Shown: piece by piece, positions 32,640 through 41,430 of the stretch | Numbering within the stretch: the first letter of the stretch is position 1 | Layout of the letters: the number at the start of each line of letters is the position of its first letter | Origin: Porphyromonadaceae bacterium UBA7555 | GTDB lineage: Bacteria > Bacteroidota > Bacteroidia > Bacteroidales > Muribaculaceae | Direction of reading: 5' to 3' | NCBI GenBank assembly: GCA_002478045.1 | Contig: DLLT01000042.1 | Coordinates: forward strand, 57,223-106,260 | Length of the DNA: 49,038 nt | The notes under the pieces: generated by a model | What the model saw: the letters and a program-made list of their open reading frames with translations, nothing else | The model's database searches: none | Told to the model about the DNA's origin: nothing | Made by a program: the position numbers and the translations under genes

Positions 32640-35600
32640 ATGCTTGTTTATTTCAAGAAAGGTGCCACGAAGGTTTACGCAGTTGATACCGCGCGTCCGT
32701 TGACGGACAGCGAGGTTGATCGGCTGTCATGGCTCTTCGGCGGCGCTCGTCGTCTCGTGTCTTCCAACATCAAAAAATCTTTTATCGGACCGCGCCGCGA
32801 GATGGTAACTCCATGGAGTACCAACGCTGTCGAAATATGCCAAAATATGGGCATAGACTGCATTCGCCGTATCGAACAATTTGACCGTGCCGACAAAGAT
32901 ACTGCTTATGACAAGATGCTGCAACGCTATTATGCCGGCTTGGACGCACATATATTTGATGTGGATATAAGCCGCGCACCTATTCGTCACATCGAGGACA
33001 TCGCAGCATACAACGAGAGTGAAGGTTTGGCCTTGAACACCGATGAGGTCAAGTATTTGCAGGGCCTTGCAAAGCGTATGAACAGACCGCTTACGGACAG
33101 CGAAGTATTCGGATTCAGCCAGGTCAATTCGGAGCATTGTCGCCATAAGATTTTTAACGGCAAGTTCGTCATCAACGGCAAGGAACAACCTCTGTCGCTA
33201 TTCAAACTTATAAAAAAGACAAGCGAGGCCAATCCCAACGGGTTGGTGTCTGCATACAAGGATAATGTGGCATTTGTACGCGGTCCGCGTATGCGCCAGT
33301 TTGCGCCCGAGTCGGGCGAATATGCCTCATATTTTGAGGAAAAGGATGTGTCGACGGTGCTTTCGTTGAAGGCCGAGACACATAATTTCCCGACAACGGT
33401 CGAGCCTTTCAACGGAGCTGCTACCGGTACCGGTGGCGAGATACGCGATCGCCTTGGTGGTGGCCGTGCCAGCCTTCCTTTGGCCGGAACGGCGGTATAC
33501 ATGACCTCGTATCCGCGACTTGCCGATCTTCGACCTTGGGAATTGATGATGAATCCAAGGGTATGGCTGTATCAGACGCCGGCCGAAATCTTAATCAAAG
33601 CCAGCAATGGAGCCAGTGACTTCGGCAACAAATACGGACAGCCGCTGATATGCGGTTCGGTGCTCACTTTCGAGTATTCGGAAGGCGGCATTGAGTATGC
33701 ATACGACAAGGTGGTAATGCTGGCCGGAGGGGTAGGGTATGCCCGAGCACGCGACGCGGTCAAGGGCCATCCTCATAGAGGCGAAAGTGTCATCGTCATG
33801 GGCGGCGACAACTACCGTATCGGCATGGGCGGCGGTGCTGTCTCATCGGTCGCTACAGGCCAGTATGCCAACGCTATCGAATTGAACGCCGTACAACGCG
33901 CCAATCCCGAGATGCAGAAACGTGTGGCCAATGTCATACGAACGCTCAGCGAAAGCGATACCAATCCTATAGTCTCGATACATGACCATGGCGCCGGCGG
34001 ACACCTTAACGCTTTATCAGAATTGGTGGAAGAAACCGGCGGATATATTGATATAGATCGACTTCCGGTGGGCGATCCTACATTGAGTGACAAGGAAATC
34101 GTAGGCAATGAATCCCAGGAACGTATGGGTATGGTTGTACGTGGTAAGGATGTGGAACGAATTCGCCGCATAGCAGACCGCGAACGTGCTCCGATGTATG
34201 AGGTGGGACGTACCACCGGCGACCATCGTTTTGTGTTCGGACACGGAGGTATGGACGGCAATGACAAGCCGGAGACTCGGCCTATCGATTTGGCTATGGC
34301 CGATATGTTCGGTTCTTCGCCAAAGACCGTAATGACGGATAATACTGTTGAGCGCCGCCATGCGCCTGTCCGATATGATGTCGCTTGCGTTGACAAATAT
34401 ATCGCCGATGTTCTATCTTTGGAAGCTGTGGCTTGCAAAGATTGGCTCACCAATAAGGTGGACCGCAGTGTCACAGGCCGTGTTGCACGTCAGCAATGTC
34501 AAGGCATGTTACAGTTGCCGTTGAGTGATTGCGGCGTTGTTTCCATAGATTTCACCGGACGCCGCGGCATGGCAACATCAATAGGCCATGCACCTCAGGC
34601 TGCGTTGTGTGATGCTGCAGCCGGGTCACGTTTAGCTATTGCCGAAGCGCTGACCAATATCGTCGGCGCGGACTTGGTGGACGGCCTACGGAGTGTAAGC
34701 CTAAGTGCCAACTGGATGTGGCCGTGCCGCAATTCGGGCCAGGATGCAGCCTTGTACAAGGCCGTTGAGTCTTGCAGCGAATTTGCATGCTCGTTGGGTG
34801 TGAATATTCCTACGGGCAAGGATTCGTTGTCAATGACGCAGAAGTATCCTGACGGACGGCGCGTGATGGCTCCCGGCACGGTGATAATTTCGGCGGCAGC
34901 GCCGGTACGAGACATTCGCCGCACGCTTTCGCCGGTATTGGTGCAGAGGAAGTCTTCGACATTGTATTATGTTGACTTTGCCGGAGATGACCTTCGTCTT
35001 GGCGGGTCGGCTCTTGCTCAGACTATGGGGCTTGTGGGAGACAAGGCACCCAAAGTAGATGCTGCGAACCTGATACGCGCTTTCGGAGCGGTGCAGGCTA
35101 TTGTTTGTAAGCGTAAGGACTTGGCAATGCACGATATAAGTGCCGGCGGTCTGGTGACAACTTTGCTGGAGATGGCTTTTGCCAATACTACGGGCGGACT
35201 CGAAGTCGATTTGTCGGAAATGACAAGCCGAATGAATGGCGACTTAGTCAGCGCATTGTTTGCCGAGAACCCGGCAGTGGTGATGCAGGTGGACAATGGT
35301 ACGGCCGAGTCTGTCGAAGCGATACTCAAAGAGGCCGGAGTACGTTATTTTGCAATAGGTCATCCGGTTACAGCCGGACGTATGCTTGACGTCAAGACCG
35401 GAACCGATACCCATAGCTTCGATATAGACACGCTACGCTCGATATGGTACGAGCCGTCTTTCCGGCTTGACTACATGCAAAGTGGCGAAGAATGTGCTGC
35501 TGAGCGTCGTAAAAATATGGGACGTCAACCATTGCGATACGTTTTCCCTCACGAATGGAACGGAGGAAAGGGTATGGCTGAACGTCCGGAAGCTCCGGCC

Positions 35601-36365
35601 GACGGTCGTCCGCGTGCCGCTATTATTCGCGACAAAGGCATCAATGGCGAACGTGAGATGGCTTACTCGCTGTATCTGGCGGGTTTTGATGTCAAGGATG
35701 TATGTATGACCGACTTGATGAGCGGTGCCGAGACATTGGAGGATGTCCGAATGATAGTATTCTGCGGAGGTTTCTCCAATAGTGATGTGCTTGGCTCAGC
35801 CAAGGGTTGGGCTTCGGGCTTTCGTTGGAACGAGAAGGCTCGGAAGACGCTTGAAGCCTTCTATGCGCGGCGCGATACCCTGTCGTTGGGCGTATGTAAC
35901 GGCTGCCAACTGATGATAGAACTCGGCTTGATTACTCCGGTGGCAGGCGAGCGTATGCCGCGTATGGAGCATAACCGCTCGCATAAGTTCGAGTCTCAGT
36001 ATCTCGGCATTACCGTGCCCAAGAATAATACCGTGATGTTCGGCGGACTTTCCGGGTCGCGGCTGGGCATCTGGGTGGCACATGGCGAGGGCCGCTTCAA
36101 CCTCGGTGGCGCTGCCGGTGTCAAGAATTTCAATATCATAGCCAAGTATGCCTATCGGGCTTATCCGGGCAATCCCAACGGCAGTGACGGCGCCGTGGCC
36201 GGCATCGCATCGCCTGACGGACGTCATATCGCCATAATGCCACACTTGGAACGTGCCATATTCCCGTGGCAATGCGGACACTATCTGCGCAGCCGCCGCA
36301 ACGATGCGGTTACGCCGTGGCTTGCCGCCTTCCGTGCCGCCGCCGACTGGTGCGCCCGGCAGTGA
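32640..36365 (+). CDS. purL: Phosphoribosylformylglycinamidine synthase, large single-chain type
   Basis: A 1241-residue enzyme of purine synthesis that converts formylglycinamide ribonucleotide to the amidine with glutamine and ATP. SEVFGFSQVNSEHCRHKIFNG contains the FGAM synthase core, and HDHGAGGHLNALSE the second motif. The C-terminal glutamine amidotransferase has LGVCNGCQLMIELG (Cys nucleophile) and the His-Glu pair in IMPHLERAIFPW. Start 32640 (MLVYFKKGATKVYAVD) is the ATG in the frame; the upstream GTG at 32595 is less likely. It carries both synthetase and glutaminase, as in proteobacteria and many Bacteroidetes. Confidence 0.97.
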   Translation: MLVYFKKGATKVYAVDTARPLTDSEVDRLSWLFGGARRLVSSNIKKSFIGPRREMVTPWSTNAVEICQNMGIDCIRRIEQFDRADKDTAYDKMLQRYYAGLDAHIFDVDISRAPIRHIEDIAAYNESEGLALNTDEVKYLQGLAKRMNRPLTDSEVFGFSQVNSEHCRHKIFNGKFVINGKEQPLSLFKLIKKTSEANPNGLVSAYKDNVAFVRGPRMRQFAPESGEYASYFEEKDVSTVLSLKAETHNFPTTVEPFNGAATGTGGEIRDRLGGGRASLPLAGTAVYMTSYPRLADLRPWELMMNPRVWLYQTPAEILIKASNGASDFGNKYGQPLICGSVLTFEYSEGGIEYAYDKVVMLAGGVGYARARDAVKGHPHRGESVIVMGGDNYRIGMGGGAVSSVATGQYANAIELNAVQRANPEMQKRVANVIRTLSESDTNPIVSIHDHGAGGHLNALSELVEETGGYIDIDRLPVGDPTLSDKEIVGNESQERMGMVVRGKDVERIRRIADRERAPMYEVGRTTGDHRFVFGHGGMDGNDKPETRPIDLAMADMFGSSPKTVMTDNTVERRHAPVRYDVACVDKYIADVLSLEAVACKDWLTNKVDRSVTGRVARQQCQGMLQLPLSDCGVVSIDFTGRRGMATSIGHAPQAALCDAAAGSRLAIAEALTNIVGADLVDGLRSVSLSANWMWPCRNSGQDAALYKAVESCSEFACSLGVNIPTGKDSLSMTQKYPDGRRVMAPGTVIISAAAPVRDIRRTLSPVLVQRKSSTLYYVDFAGDDLRLGGSALAQTMGLVGDKAPKVDAANLIRAFGAVQAIVCKRKDLAMHDISAGGLVTTLLEMAFANTTGGLEVDLSEMTSRMNGDLVSALFAENPAVVMQVDNGTAESVEAILKEAGVRYFAIGHPVTAGRMLDVKTGTDTHSFDIDTLRSIWYEPSFRLDYMQSGEECAAERRKNMGRQPLRYVFPHEWNGGKGMAERPEAPADGRPRAAIIRDKGINGEREMAYSLYLAGFDVKDVCMTDLMSGAETLEDVRMIVFCGGFSNSDVLGSAKGWASGFRWNEKARKTLEAFYARRDTLSLGVCNGCQLMIELGLITPVAGERMPRMEHNRSHKFESQYLGITVPKNNTVMFGGLSGSRLGIWVAHGEGRFNLGGAAGVKNFNIIAKYAYRAYPGNPNGSDGAVAGIASPDGRHIAIMPHLERAIFPWQCGHYLRSRRNDAVTPWLAAFRAAADWCARQ

Positions 36366-36387
36366 CGCGTTCTAATAGATGAATGAT

Positions 36388-36430
36388 ACAGACAGCGGGC
36401 TGCGCCGATGAAGCGCAGCCCGCTGTCTGT
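36388..36430. terminator. Perfect 18-base-pair hairpin after purL
   Basis: A perfect 18-base-pair inverted repeat (ACAGACAGCGGGCTGCGC and its complement) with a 7-base loop. It lies between the purL stop and the convergent small secreted protein. There is no T run on plus, so it may end transcription in both directions or act as an RNA-stabilising stem. Confidence 0.75.
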
Positions 36431-36477
36431 AAGGTATTAAACGTTTATTTGATATAATTCGGACGCTTTTTGTCTTG

Positions 36478-36849
36478 CTAATCGAAAATAATCTTTCCCT
36501 TTGTATATCCGTAGTTTGAGTCAATTATTAAGACAACTTCCTCTAAAAACGAAGCCCACTCATGACAATATCTTGTCTCAATACAAATTTCGGTATTTCT
36601 AATTTGATAGAGATTATCACCAATTTTCTTAACTTCAACGACATATTTACCGATGTTGATTTTTGTGGGTGTTAAGATATATTCAACATCAATTATTTGG
36701 TCGTATTTGCCGACTGCTTTTGTTCCTGAAGTTGGTGCTGTCATTGAATATAGTTCTGCAATGTCATAACTGCTCTCGGCAGTGGCTGTGGGTGCAGATA
36801 ATAAGAAAGTGAGAAAAGCGCAGATGCTTAGTGTTTTATTGCCTCTCAT
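36478..36849 (-). CDS. Small secreted protein of unknown function
   Basis: I do not recognise this 123-residue protein. A signal peptide (MRGNKTLSICAFLTFLLSAPTATA) precedes a beta-rich domain with VEYILTPTKINIGKYVVEVKKIGDNLYQIRNTEICIETRY and two Cys. It should act in the periplasm or at the surface. The gene is visibly more AT-rich than its neighbours, which suggests recent acquisition or relaxed selection. It stands alone, between the purL hairpin and engB. Confidence 0.7.
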   Translation of the reverse strand: MRGNKTLSICAFLTFLLSAPTATAESSYDIAELYSMTAPTSGTKAVGKYDQIIDVEYILTPTKINIGKYVVEVKKIGDNLYQIRNTEICIETRYCHEWASFLEEVVLIIDSNYGYTKGKIIFD

Positions 36850-36892
36850 GATTTATAGTAATGAAAAAAGATGATGTGCAAGATTGTCAGCA

Positions 36893-37516
36893 CTATACCG
36901 TTGGGACATCTGAAGTGTTTACGGGTAGGGTATTGAGACTCTCGATGTAATCGAGGAGCTCGAAGCGGCCACGACGGTCAACGCTCGAGGTGCGGAATAT
37001 TGGGGGCAGTTCCTCCCAATATTCGCGCAGTGTCTCAAGGTATTTGGCGGTGACGGTCTTGGCTGCGTTCGATGTCATCTTGTCCAGCTTGGTGAAGACT
37101 ATGGCAAACGGTACGCCGTTCTCGCCCAGCCAGTTCATAAATTCGAGGTCTATGTCCTGTGGCAGGTGACGCCCGTCTATCAGCAGAAACAGGCACGTCA
37201 TCTGCGGACGCTTGAGAATATAGCCTTTGATCATCGCTTCGAGGCGGCGGCGGTCGTCCTTGCTGCGCCGTGCGTATCCGTAGCCGGGCAGGTCTACGAT
37301 ATACCACGTGTCATCTACGAGGAAGTGGTTGATGAGCATGGTCTTGCCGGGCGTGGCGGAGGTCATAGCCAGCGAGCGATTGCCCGTGAGCATATTTATC
37401 AGCGAGGACTTGCCCACGTTGGAGCGCCCTATAAAGGCGTACTCGTGCATAGTTGTGTTGGGGCATTTGTCCACGTTGGGACTGCTGGTGACGAAGCGTG
37501 CTTTGGATATATTCAT
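36893..37516 (-). CDS. engB: Ribosome biogenesis GTP-binding protein EngB/YsxC
   Basis: A 207-residue GTPase needed for 50S subunit assembly. G1 GRSNVGKSS (30-38), G3 DLPGYGYAR (75-83) and G4 TKLDK are present. The start at 37516 (MNISKARFVTSS) is preferred: a full promoter with TACCTTTG at 37555-37562 lies inside the longer frame (37585), so the longer start would be untranscribed. Confidence 0.94.
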   Translation of the reverse strand: MNISKARFVTSSPNVDKCPNTTMHEYAFIGRSNVGKSSLINMLTGNRSLAMTSATPGKTMLINHFLVDDTWYIVDLPGYGYARRSKDDRRRLEAMIKGYILKRPQMTCLFLLIDGRHLPQDIDLEFMNWLGENGVPFAIVFTKLDKMTSNAAKTVTAKYLETLREYWEELPPIFRTSSVDRRGRFELLDYIESLNTLPVNTSDVPTV

Positions 37517-37554
37517 TGTCAAGTCGTTGTCAAGTGGTCGTTTGCAATCTTTTG

Positions 37555-37586
37555 CAAAGGTAACCATAAACCACGAACTATTCAAA
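37555..37586 (-). promoter_or_regulatory. Promoter (TTTG-N20-TACCTTTG) for engB
   Basis: On the minus strand, TTTG (37586-37583) and TACCTTTG (37562-37555) are 20 bases apart. The start of transcription would be about 37547, 30 bases before the engB ATG. Confidence 0.75.
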
Positions 37587-37712
37587 TTCCACTCTTATTC
37601 CACTCTTATATGCTTTTGCCGGTTTATTCATTATTTATCTTTTTGGACGTGTAGGTCAAAACGGGTGTTAAAATCGCTACAATAGCGTTGACTCACAGCA
37701 CGCTATCACAGG

Positions 37713-37769
37713 TCAAAAGTTTAATGGAACAATAGTATATATATTGAAAACTCAAGGGTAAACTTTTGA
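37713..37769. repeat. Inverted repeat, 11-base arms
   Basis: TCAAAAGTTTA (37713-37723) and its exact complement TAAACTTTTGA (37759-37769) flank 35 AT-rich bases. The spacing is too wide for a terminator. It could be a regulator site, an end repeat of a decayed element, or chance in AT-rich DNA. Confidence 0.5.
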
Positions 37770-37855
37770 TAATCAGTAAGAAGTAAACCTATAAACATAT
37801 TGCATCAATACATAACCCTGTAGGAAGATGTTTGAAAATTTTGAAAACATATATT

Positions 37856-37978
37856 GCGCCCCTACAATAATTCGCTCTTTTGACACGTCCACGTGCAGCA
37901 GTAGGGTAGTGTGGTGATTTTATGTGTATTGTATCATATTCCCACAGTCGCTTCGGACGCTATGTATAGCGCCCCTAC
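37856..37978. repeat. Two copies of GCGCCCCTAC; second extends a hairpin
   Basis: The decamer occurs at 37856-37865 and 37969-37978. The second copy overlaps the end of a small palindrome (CGCTAT gt ATAGCG, 37958-37971). The pattern looks like a dispersed REP-type intergenic repeat, but copy number outside this window is not visible. Confidence 0.5.
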
Positions 37979-37997
37979 CGAGCGGCATACAACAAAA

Positions 37998-38030
37998 GCG
38001 GCAGCCGTGCCGATGGGCGCGACTGCCGTC
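37998..38030 (-). terminator. Terminator after the tricorn-like protease gene
   Basis: An imperfect GC-rich stem (GCGGCAG against CTGCCGT, extending inward with one mismatch) lies 22 bases past the protease stop. On the minus strand it is followed by CTTTTG. Confidence 0.65.
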
Positions 38031-38052
38031 TTTATTATAGGTGAAGATTGAA

Positions 38053-41000
38053 TTACTTGTCTAGTTGCTTGAGCAGTTCGGCAACTGCCGCCTCGATCTG
38101 GCGGTCAAGGCCTGTGACGACGTCCTCCGGGGTATTGTAAACCTCGATGTCAGGGTTGAGTTGCTGGTTCTCCAGCGGCTTGCCATTGCGGTCAAGCGAT
38201 GTCACTTGCGGGATGCCGAAGACGAGGGTGGGGTCTATCTGCGTTTCCCACCATACGGCAGTCATCGTGCCTGGGACGGGAGCGCCGACAAGTTTGCCTA
38301 TACCCAGAGTCTTGTACACGTAAGGTGTGCCGTGCGCATCGCTGTAATTGTACTCGTTGGTCAGCATCACCGACGGCTTGGTCCATTGCGAGAACGGGTC
38401 GCTGCCGATATAGCGGCCGCGAGGTGCGTAGCGTACATACTCCTTACCTGAAAGAAGTATTGCCACGTCGTTATGTAACCATCCGCCGCCGTTGTATCGT
38501 GTGTCCACGATGACTGCCTCGCAGTTGCGGTAGCGGCCCAGCAGTTCACTGTACACTTCACGGAAGCTGGGCGAGTCCATACCCTGTATGTGCACATAGC
38601 CTATGCGGCCATTCGAGATGCTGTCCACAAGTTGCTGGTTGCGCTCCACCCAGCGGCGGTACAGCATACCGCTCTGAGCTCCGGTGCTGATGGCGCGTAC
38701 CGTCACCGTGCGGCTCTTACCGTCTGCCGAGCGTACATTCAGGCGGATCTTCTTGCCCACCTTTCCTTGCAGCAGCAGGTTGTAGTCCGCATTGGCGGCA
38801 ATCTCATTGCCATCGATGGCCGTGATGACATCGCCCGGTTTCACGTTGGCCTTGGCCGAAGCCAGGGGCGAGCGCGGCAGCACTTCGGCTACTTTCAGGC
38901 CCTCGCCGCGGTAATCCTCGTCATAGAATGCGCCAAGTACAGCCGTAGACAAAGCCTTAGACGGCTCGTAATAGCGGCATCCGGTGTGGCTGGCGTTGAG
39001 TTCGCCGAGGATTTCGCTGAGCATTTCGCAGTAGTCATAGTTGTTGTTGATATACGGCAAGAAGCGGCGGTAGTCATTGCCGTAAGCCTCCCAGTCTACA
39101 CCATGAAGGTTGGCATCGTAGAATTTGTCGCGTACTTGCGAGAGCATGTGCTCGAAGATGTACTCGCGCTCCGCTGCCGGGTCGCGGTCATATTCAGCCT
39201 CGAAGGATACGGCTTCCACTTTGCCGTCTTTCAGCGATACCTTCTTGATGCTGCTGCCGGACAGGACAAAAAGGTTGTCGCCCTTGGCGTCATACTCGAA
39301 GCCGCCCGATACGCCCTTGGCCAGCAGTCGTGTCTCGTCCTTGCGCAGGTCACGCACATAGAGATTGCCACCGCCCTCGGTGGCCATAGCCACGTAGTAC
39401 AGCTTATCGCCCTTGTCCGAGAGGTAGCTGTCGCCCATCGAAGACGAACGCTCGGTCAGGCGCTTGGTACGATAGCGACGGTTGGCAAAATCGAAGATAT
39501 GCGGCTTAACCGCCTCGTCCTTCTTGTCAGCTTTGTCTTTCTTGGACTTCTTGTCCTTTTTAGACTTCTTATCGGACTTTTCAGACTTGTCCGCCTTGTC
39601 GTCCTTGGCTTCCTTCTCGGCATCTTCGGCCAAGGCGGCCTCCTCCTCGGTGCGATTGATTTCTTCCCAGGCGCTTTCGTCCAAGGCCATGAAAACAACG
39701 TCGCTTTGGTTGCCCCAGCTGCCGTGGCTCTTCATACCGTAGCGTCCTGTCGAGTATATCAATGCGCGGCCGCCCATAGTCCAGCGGGGATTGGCGTCGG
39801 AGTATCCGCTCTCGGTGAGGTCGATGACCTCCGAGCCGTCGGCACGCACTGCCGCGATGTCTGTGTTATTCCATCCGCCAATGCCGATGTAGTTGACGAG
39901 CAGCCATTGGCTGTCCGGATTCCAGACAAACGAAATATCGCCGTCAGAGTAGCTGTAATTGTACTTGCCGTCCAAGGCCGTGACGACCTTTTTCGAGGCT
40001 ACATCAATGACACGCAGTGTCACGCGGTCTTCCAGAAAAGCCACCTTCTTGCCGTCGGGGCTGAATACCGGCTGCTGGGCGGTGTTGCCGCCGTTGTACA
40101 GCAGTTTCTCGTCAATCTCGGTAGCGTATGTAAAGTGCTTCTCCTTACTGTCCTTGATGGTGGCGGTATACAGCGCCCATTTGCCCTCACGTTCCGAGTC
40201 GTATACCAGGGTGCGTCCGTCCTTGCTGAAGCTCAGGCAACGCTCTTGTCCCGGGGTGTCGGTGACGCGGCGCGTTGTATTGTACTTGACGGATGTCACG
40301 TATATATCGCCGCGCATCACGAAGGCCACTTCCGAGCCATCGGGGCTGACAGCGAGGTTGGTGGCGCCGCTGCGGCGTATTGATTTGTCCGGTGCTCCGG
40401 CGTAATCGTCGGCGGCTATAGACACTTTCAACTTAACGGGTGTCGGTGCTCCGGCGGCCATAGTATAAATCTCGCCATTCCAGCTGAAAGCCAGAGTGCC
40501 GTCGGCTGCACGACTTAGGCTGCGCACCGGGTGGCGCGTGAAGGCTGTTACCTGTACCGGGTCGCCGCCGTTGATGCTTCCACGCCATACATTGAGTGTC
40601 CCATCGGTTCCGCGTTCCGAGAGATAGACGTAATTGTCCTTGCCGTCCCACAGGGGGTTGTGGTCGTTGCCGTTGAAAGTAGTCAGGCGTGTGTACCGAC
40701 CGTGGTCGTCAAGCCAGATGTCCGCCGTACCTGACGAACGCTCGTGCTTGCGCAGCACATCTTCATAGCCTTTCTTGTCTTGATAGAGCATACGTCCCGA
40801 GGCGTCCACATCGACAGCCCCTGCGGGGAACGGCAGCACCATATGCGGACGCACGCCGGCACACAGAGGTACACTATACAGCTGTGCGCCTACATACGAG
40901 CGTATATTTGTGGAAGGCATGATATTGGCTGAAAATAGCACCGTGCTGTCGTTGAGAAAGCCCTTGGGAGCTTCATTGCCGCCGGCAGTGGTGAGACGCA

Positions 41001-41307
41001 CGGCGCGTCCGCCTTGTGCCGGGATTGCGTAGACATCCAAGCCGGTGCCGTCGCGATCACTGGCAAAGGCTATGGTCTTGCCGTCCGGACTCCAGACGGG
41101 ATATGAGTCATACGCCGAATTGGAGGTAATGGGGCGTGCTTCGCCTCCGTTGGTCGGGACAGTGTAAATGTCGCCTTTATAGCTGAATGCCACTGTCTTG
41201 CCGTCCGGAGAGATAGCCGGATGGTTGAGCCATAGCGGTGCCGTGTCGCTGCCTGCATAGCTCTGCAAAGAGCATAATGCAATGGCTGTGATAAAGATTT
41301 TGTTCAT
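38053..41307 (-). CDS. Tricorn-like S41 family protease
   Basis: A 1084-residue exported peptidase. The start at 41307 (MNKIFITAIALCSLQSYAG) gives a signal peptide; the frame continues to 41424. The N-terminal ~550 residues hold repeated PD40/WD-like propeller blades (HPAISPDGKTVAFSYKGDIY, AVSPDGSEVAFVMRGDIY). About 560-610 is a Lys/Asp-rich insert. A PDZ domain follows at about 790-880 (VKPGDVITAIDGNEI). The S41 core has DTRYNGGGWLHND and the nucleophile S989 in NEYNYSDAHG. Tricorn-type enzymes degrade oligopeptides; here it is probably periplasmic. A terminator lies at 37998. Confidence 0.92.
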   Translation of the reverse strand: MNKIFITAIALCSLQSYAGSDTAPLWLNHPAISPDGKTVAFSYKGDIYTVPTNGGEARPITSNSAYDSYPVWSPDGKTIAFASDRDGTGLDVYAIPAQGGRAVRLTTAGGNEAPKGFLNDSTVLFSANIMPSTNIRSYVGAQLYSVPLCAGVRPHMVLPFPAGAVDVDASGRMLYQDKKGYEDVLRKHERSSGTADIWLDDHGRYTRLTTFNGNDHNPLWDGKDNYVYLSERGTDGTLNVWRGSINGGDPVQVTAFTRHPVRSLSRAADGTLAFSWNGEIYTMAAGAPTPVKLKVSIAADDYAGAPDKSIRRSGATNLAVSPDGSEVAFVMRGDIYVTSVKYNTTRRVTDTPGQERCLSFSKDGRTLVYDSEREGKWALYTATIKDSKEKHFTYATEIDEKLLYNGGNTAQQPVFSPDGKKVAFLEDRVTLRVIDVASKKVVTALDGKYNYSYSDGDISFVWNPDSQWLLVNYIGIGGWNNTDIAAVRADGSEVIDLTESGYSDANPRWTMGGRALIYSTGRYGMKSHGSWGNQSDVVFMALDESAWEEINRTEEEAALAEDAEKEAKDDKADKSEKSDKKSKKDKKSKKDKADKKDEAVKPHIFDFANRRYRTKRLTERSSSMGDSYLSDKGDKLYYVAMATEGGGNLYVRDLRKDETRLLAKGVSGGFEYDAKGDNLFVLSGSSIKKVSLKDGKVEAVSFEAEYDRDPAAEREYIFEHMLSQVRDKFYDANLHGVDWEAYGNDYRRFLPYINNNYDYCEMLSEILGELNASHTGCRYYEPSKALSTAVLGAFYDEDYRGEGLKVAEVLPRSPLASAKANVKPGDVITAIDGNEIAANADYNLLLQGKVGKKIRLNVRSADGKSRTVTVRAISTGAQSGMLYRRWVERNQQLVDSISNGRIGYVHIQGMDSPSFREVYSELLGRYRNCEAVIVDTRYNGGGWLHNDVAILLSGKEYVRYAPRGRYIGSDPFSQWTKPSVMLTNEYNYSDAHGTPYVYKTLGIGKLVGAPVPGTMTAVWWETQIDPTLVFGIPQVTSLDRNGKPLENQQLNPDIEVYNTPEDVVTGLDRQIEAAVAELLKQLDK

Positions 41308-41403
41308 AGTATATATATTAGAAATTGTGTGTCGGTATTGGATACCGAACGCAAAATTAGTCAAAATAAACGAGACTATGGCTGTTATATGGGCGGAAAT
41401 GTG

Positions 41404-41411
41404 TATCTTTG
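41404..41411 (+). promoter_or_regulatory. -7 box (TATCTTTG) immediately before comF
   Basis: An exact TANNTTTG match on the plus strand, only five bases before the ATG at 41416. Transcription would start about 41418, so that ATG should not be used; the next at 41431 or 41440 fits. Confidence 0.5.
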
Positions 41412-41430
41412 TGTTATGGCACACAAGATA

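Larger units (their letters stand above)
37517..38052. other. Intergenic region without a gene (engB promoter, repeats)
   Basis: No coding frame of support is seen on either strand. It holds the engB promoter (37555-37586), an inverted repeat (37713-37723 and 37759-37769), two copies of a GCGCCCCTAC unit (37856-37865 and 37969-37978) and the protease terminator (37998-38030). Confidence 0.7.

Noticed and set aside
38590..40383. A 597-residue plus-strand frame inside the protease gene
   Set aside because: It is fully antisense to the well-supported tricorn-like protease, has no domain or promoter, and long antisense frames follow from the codon use of GC-rich genes.
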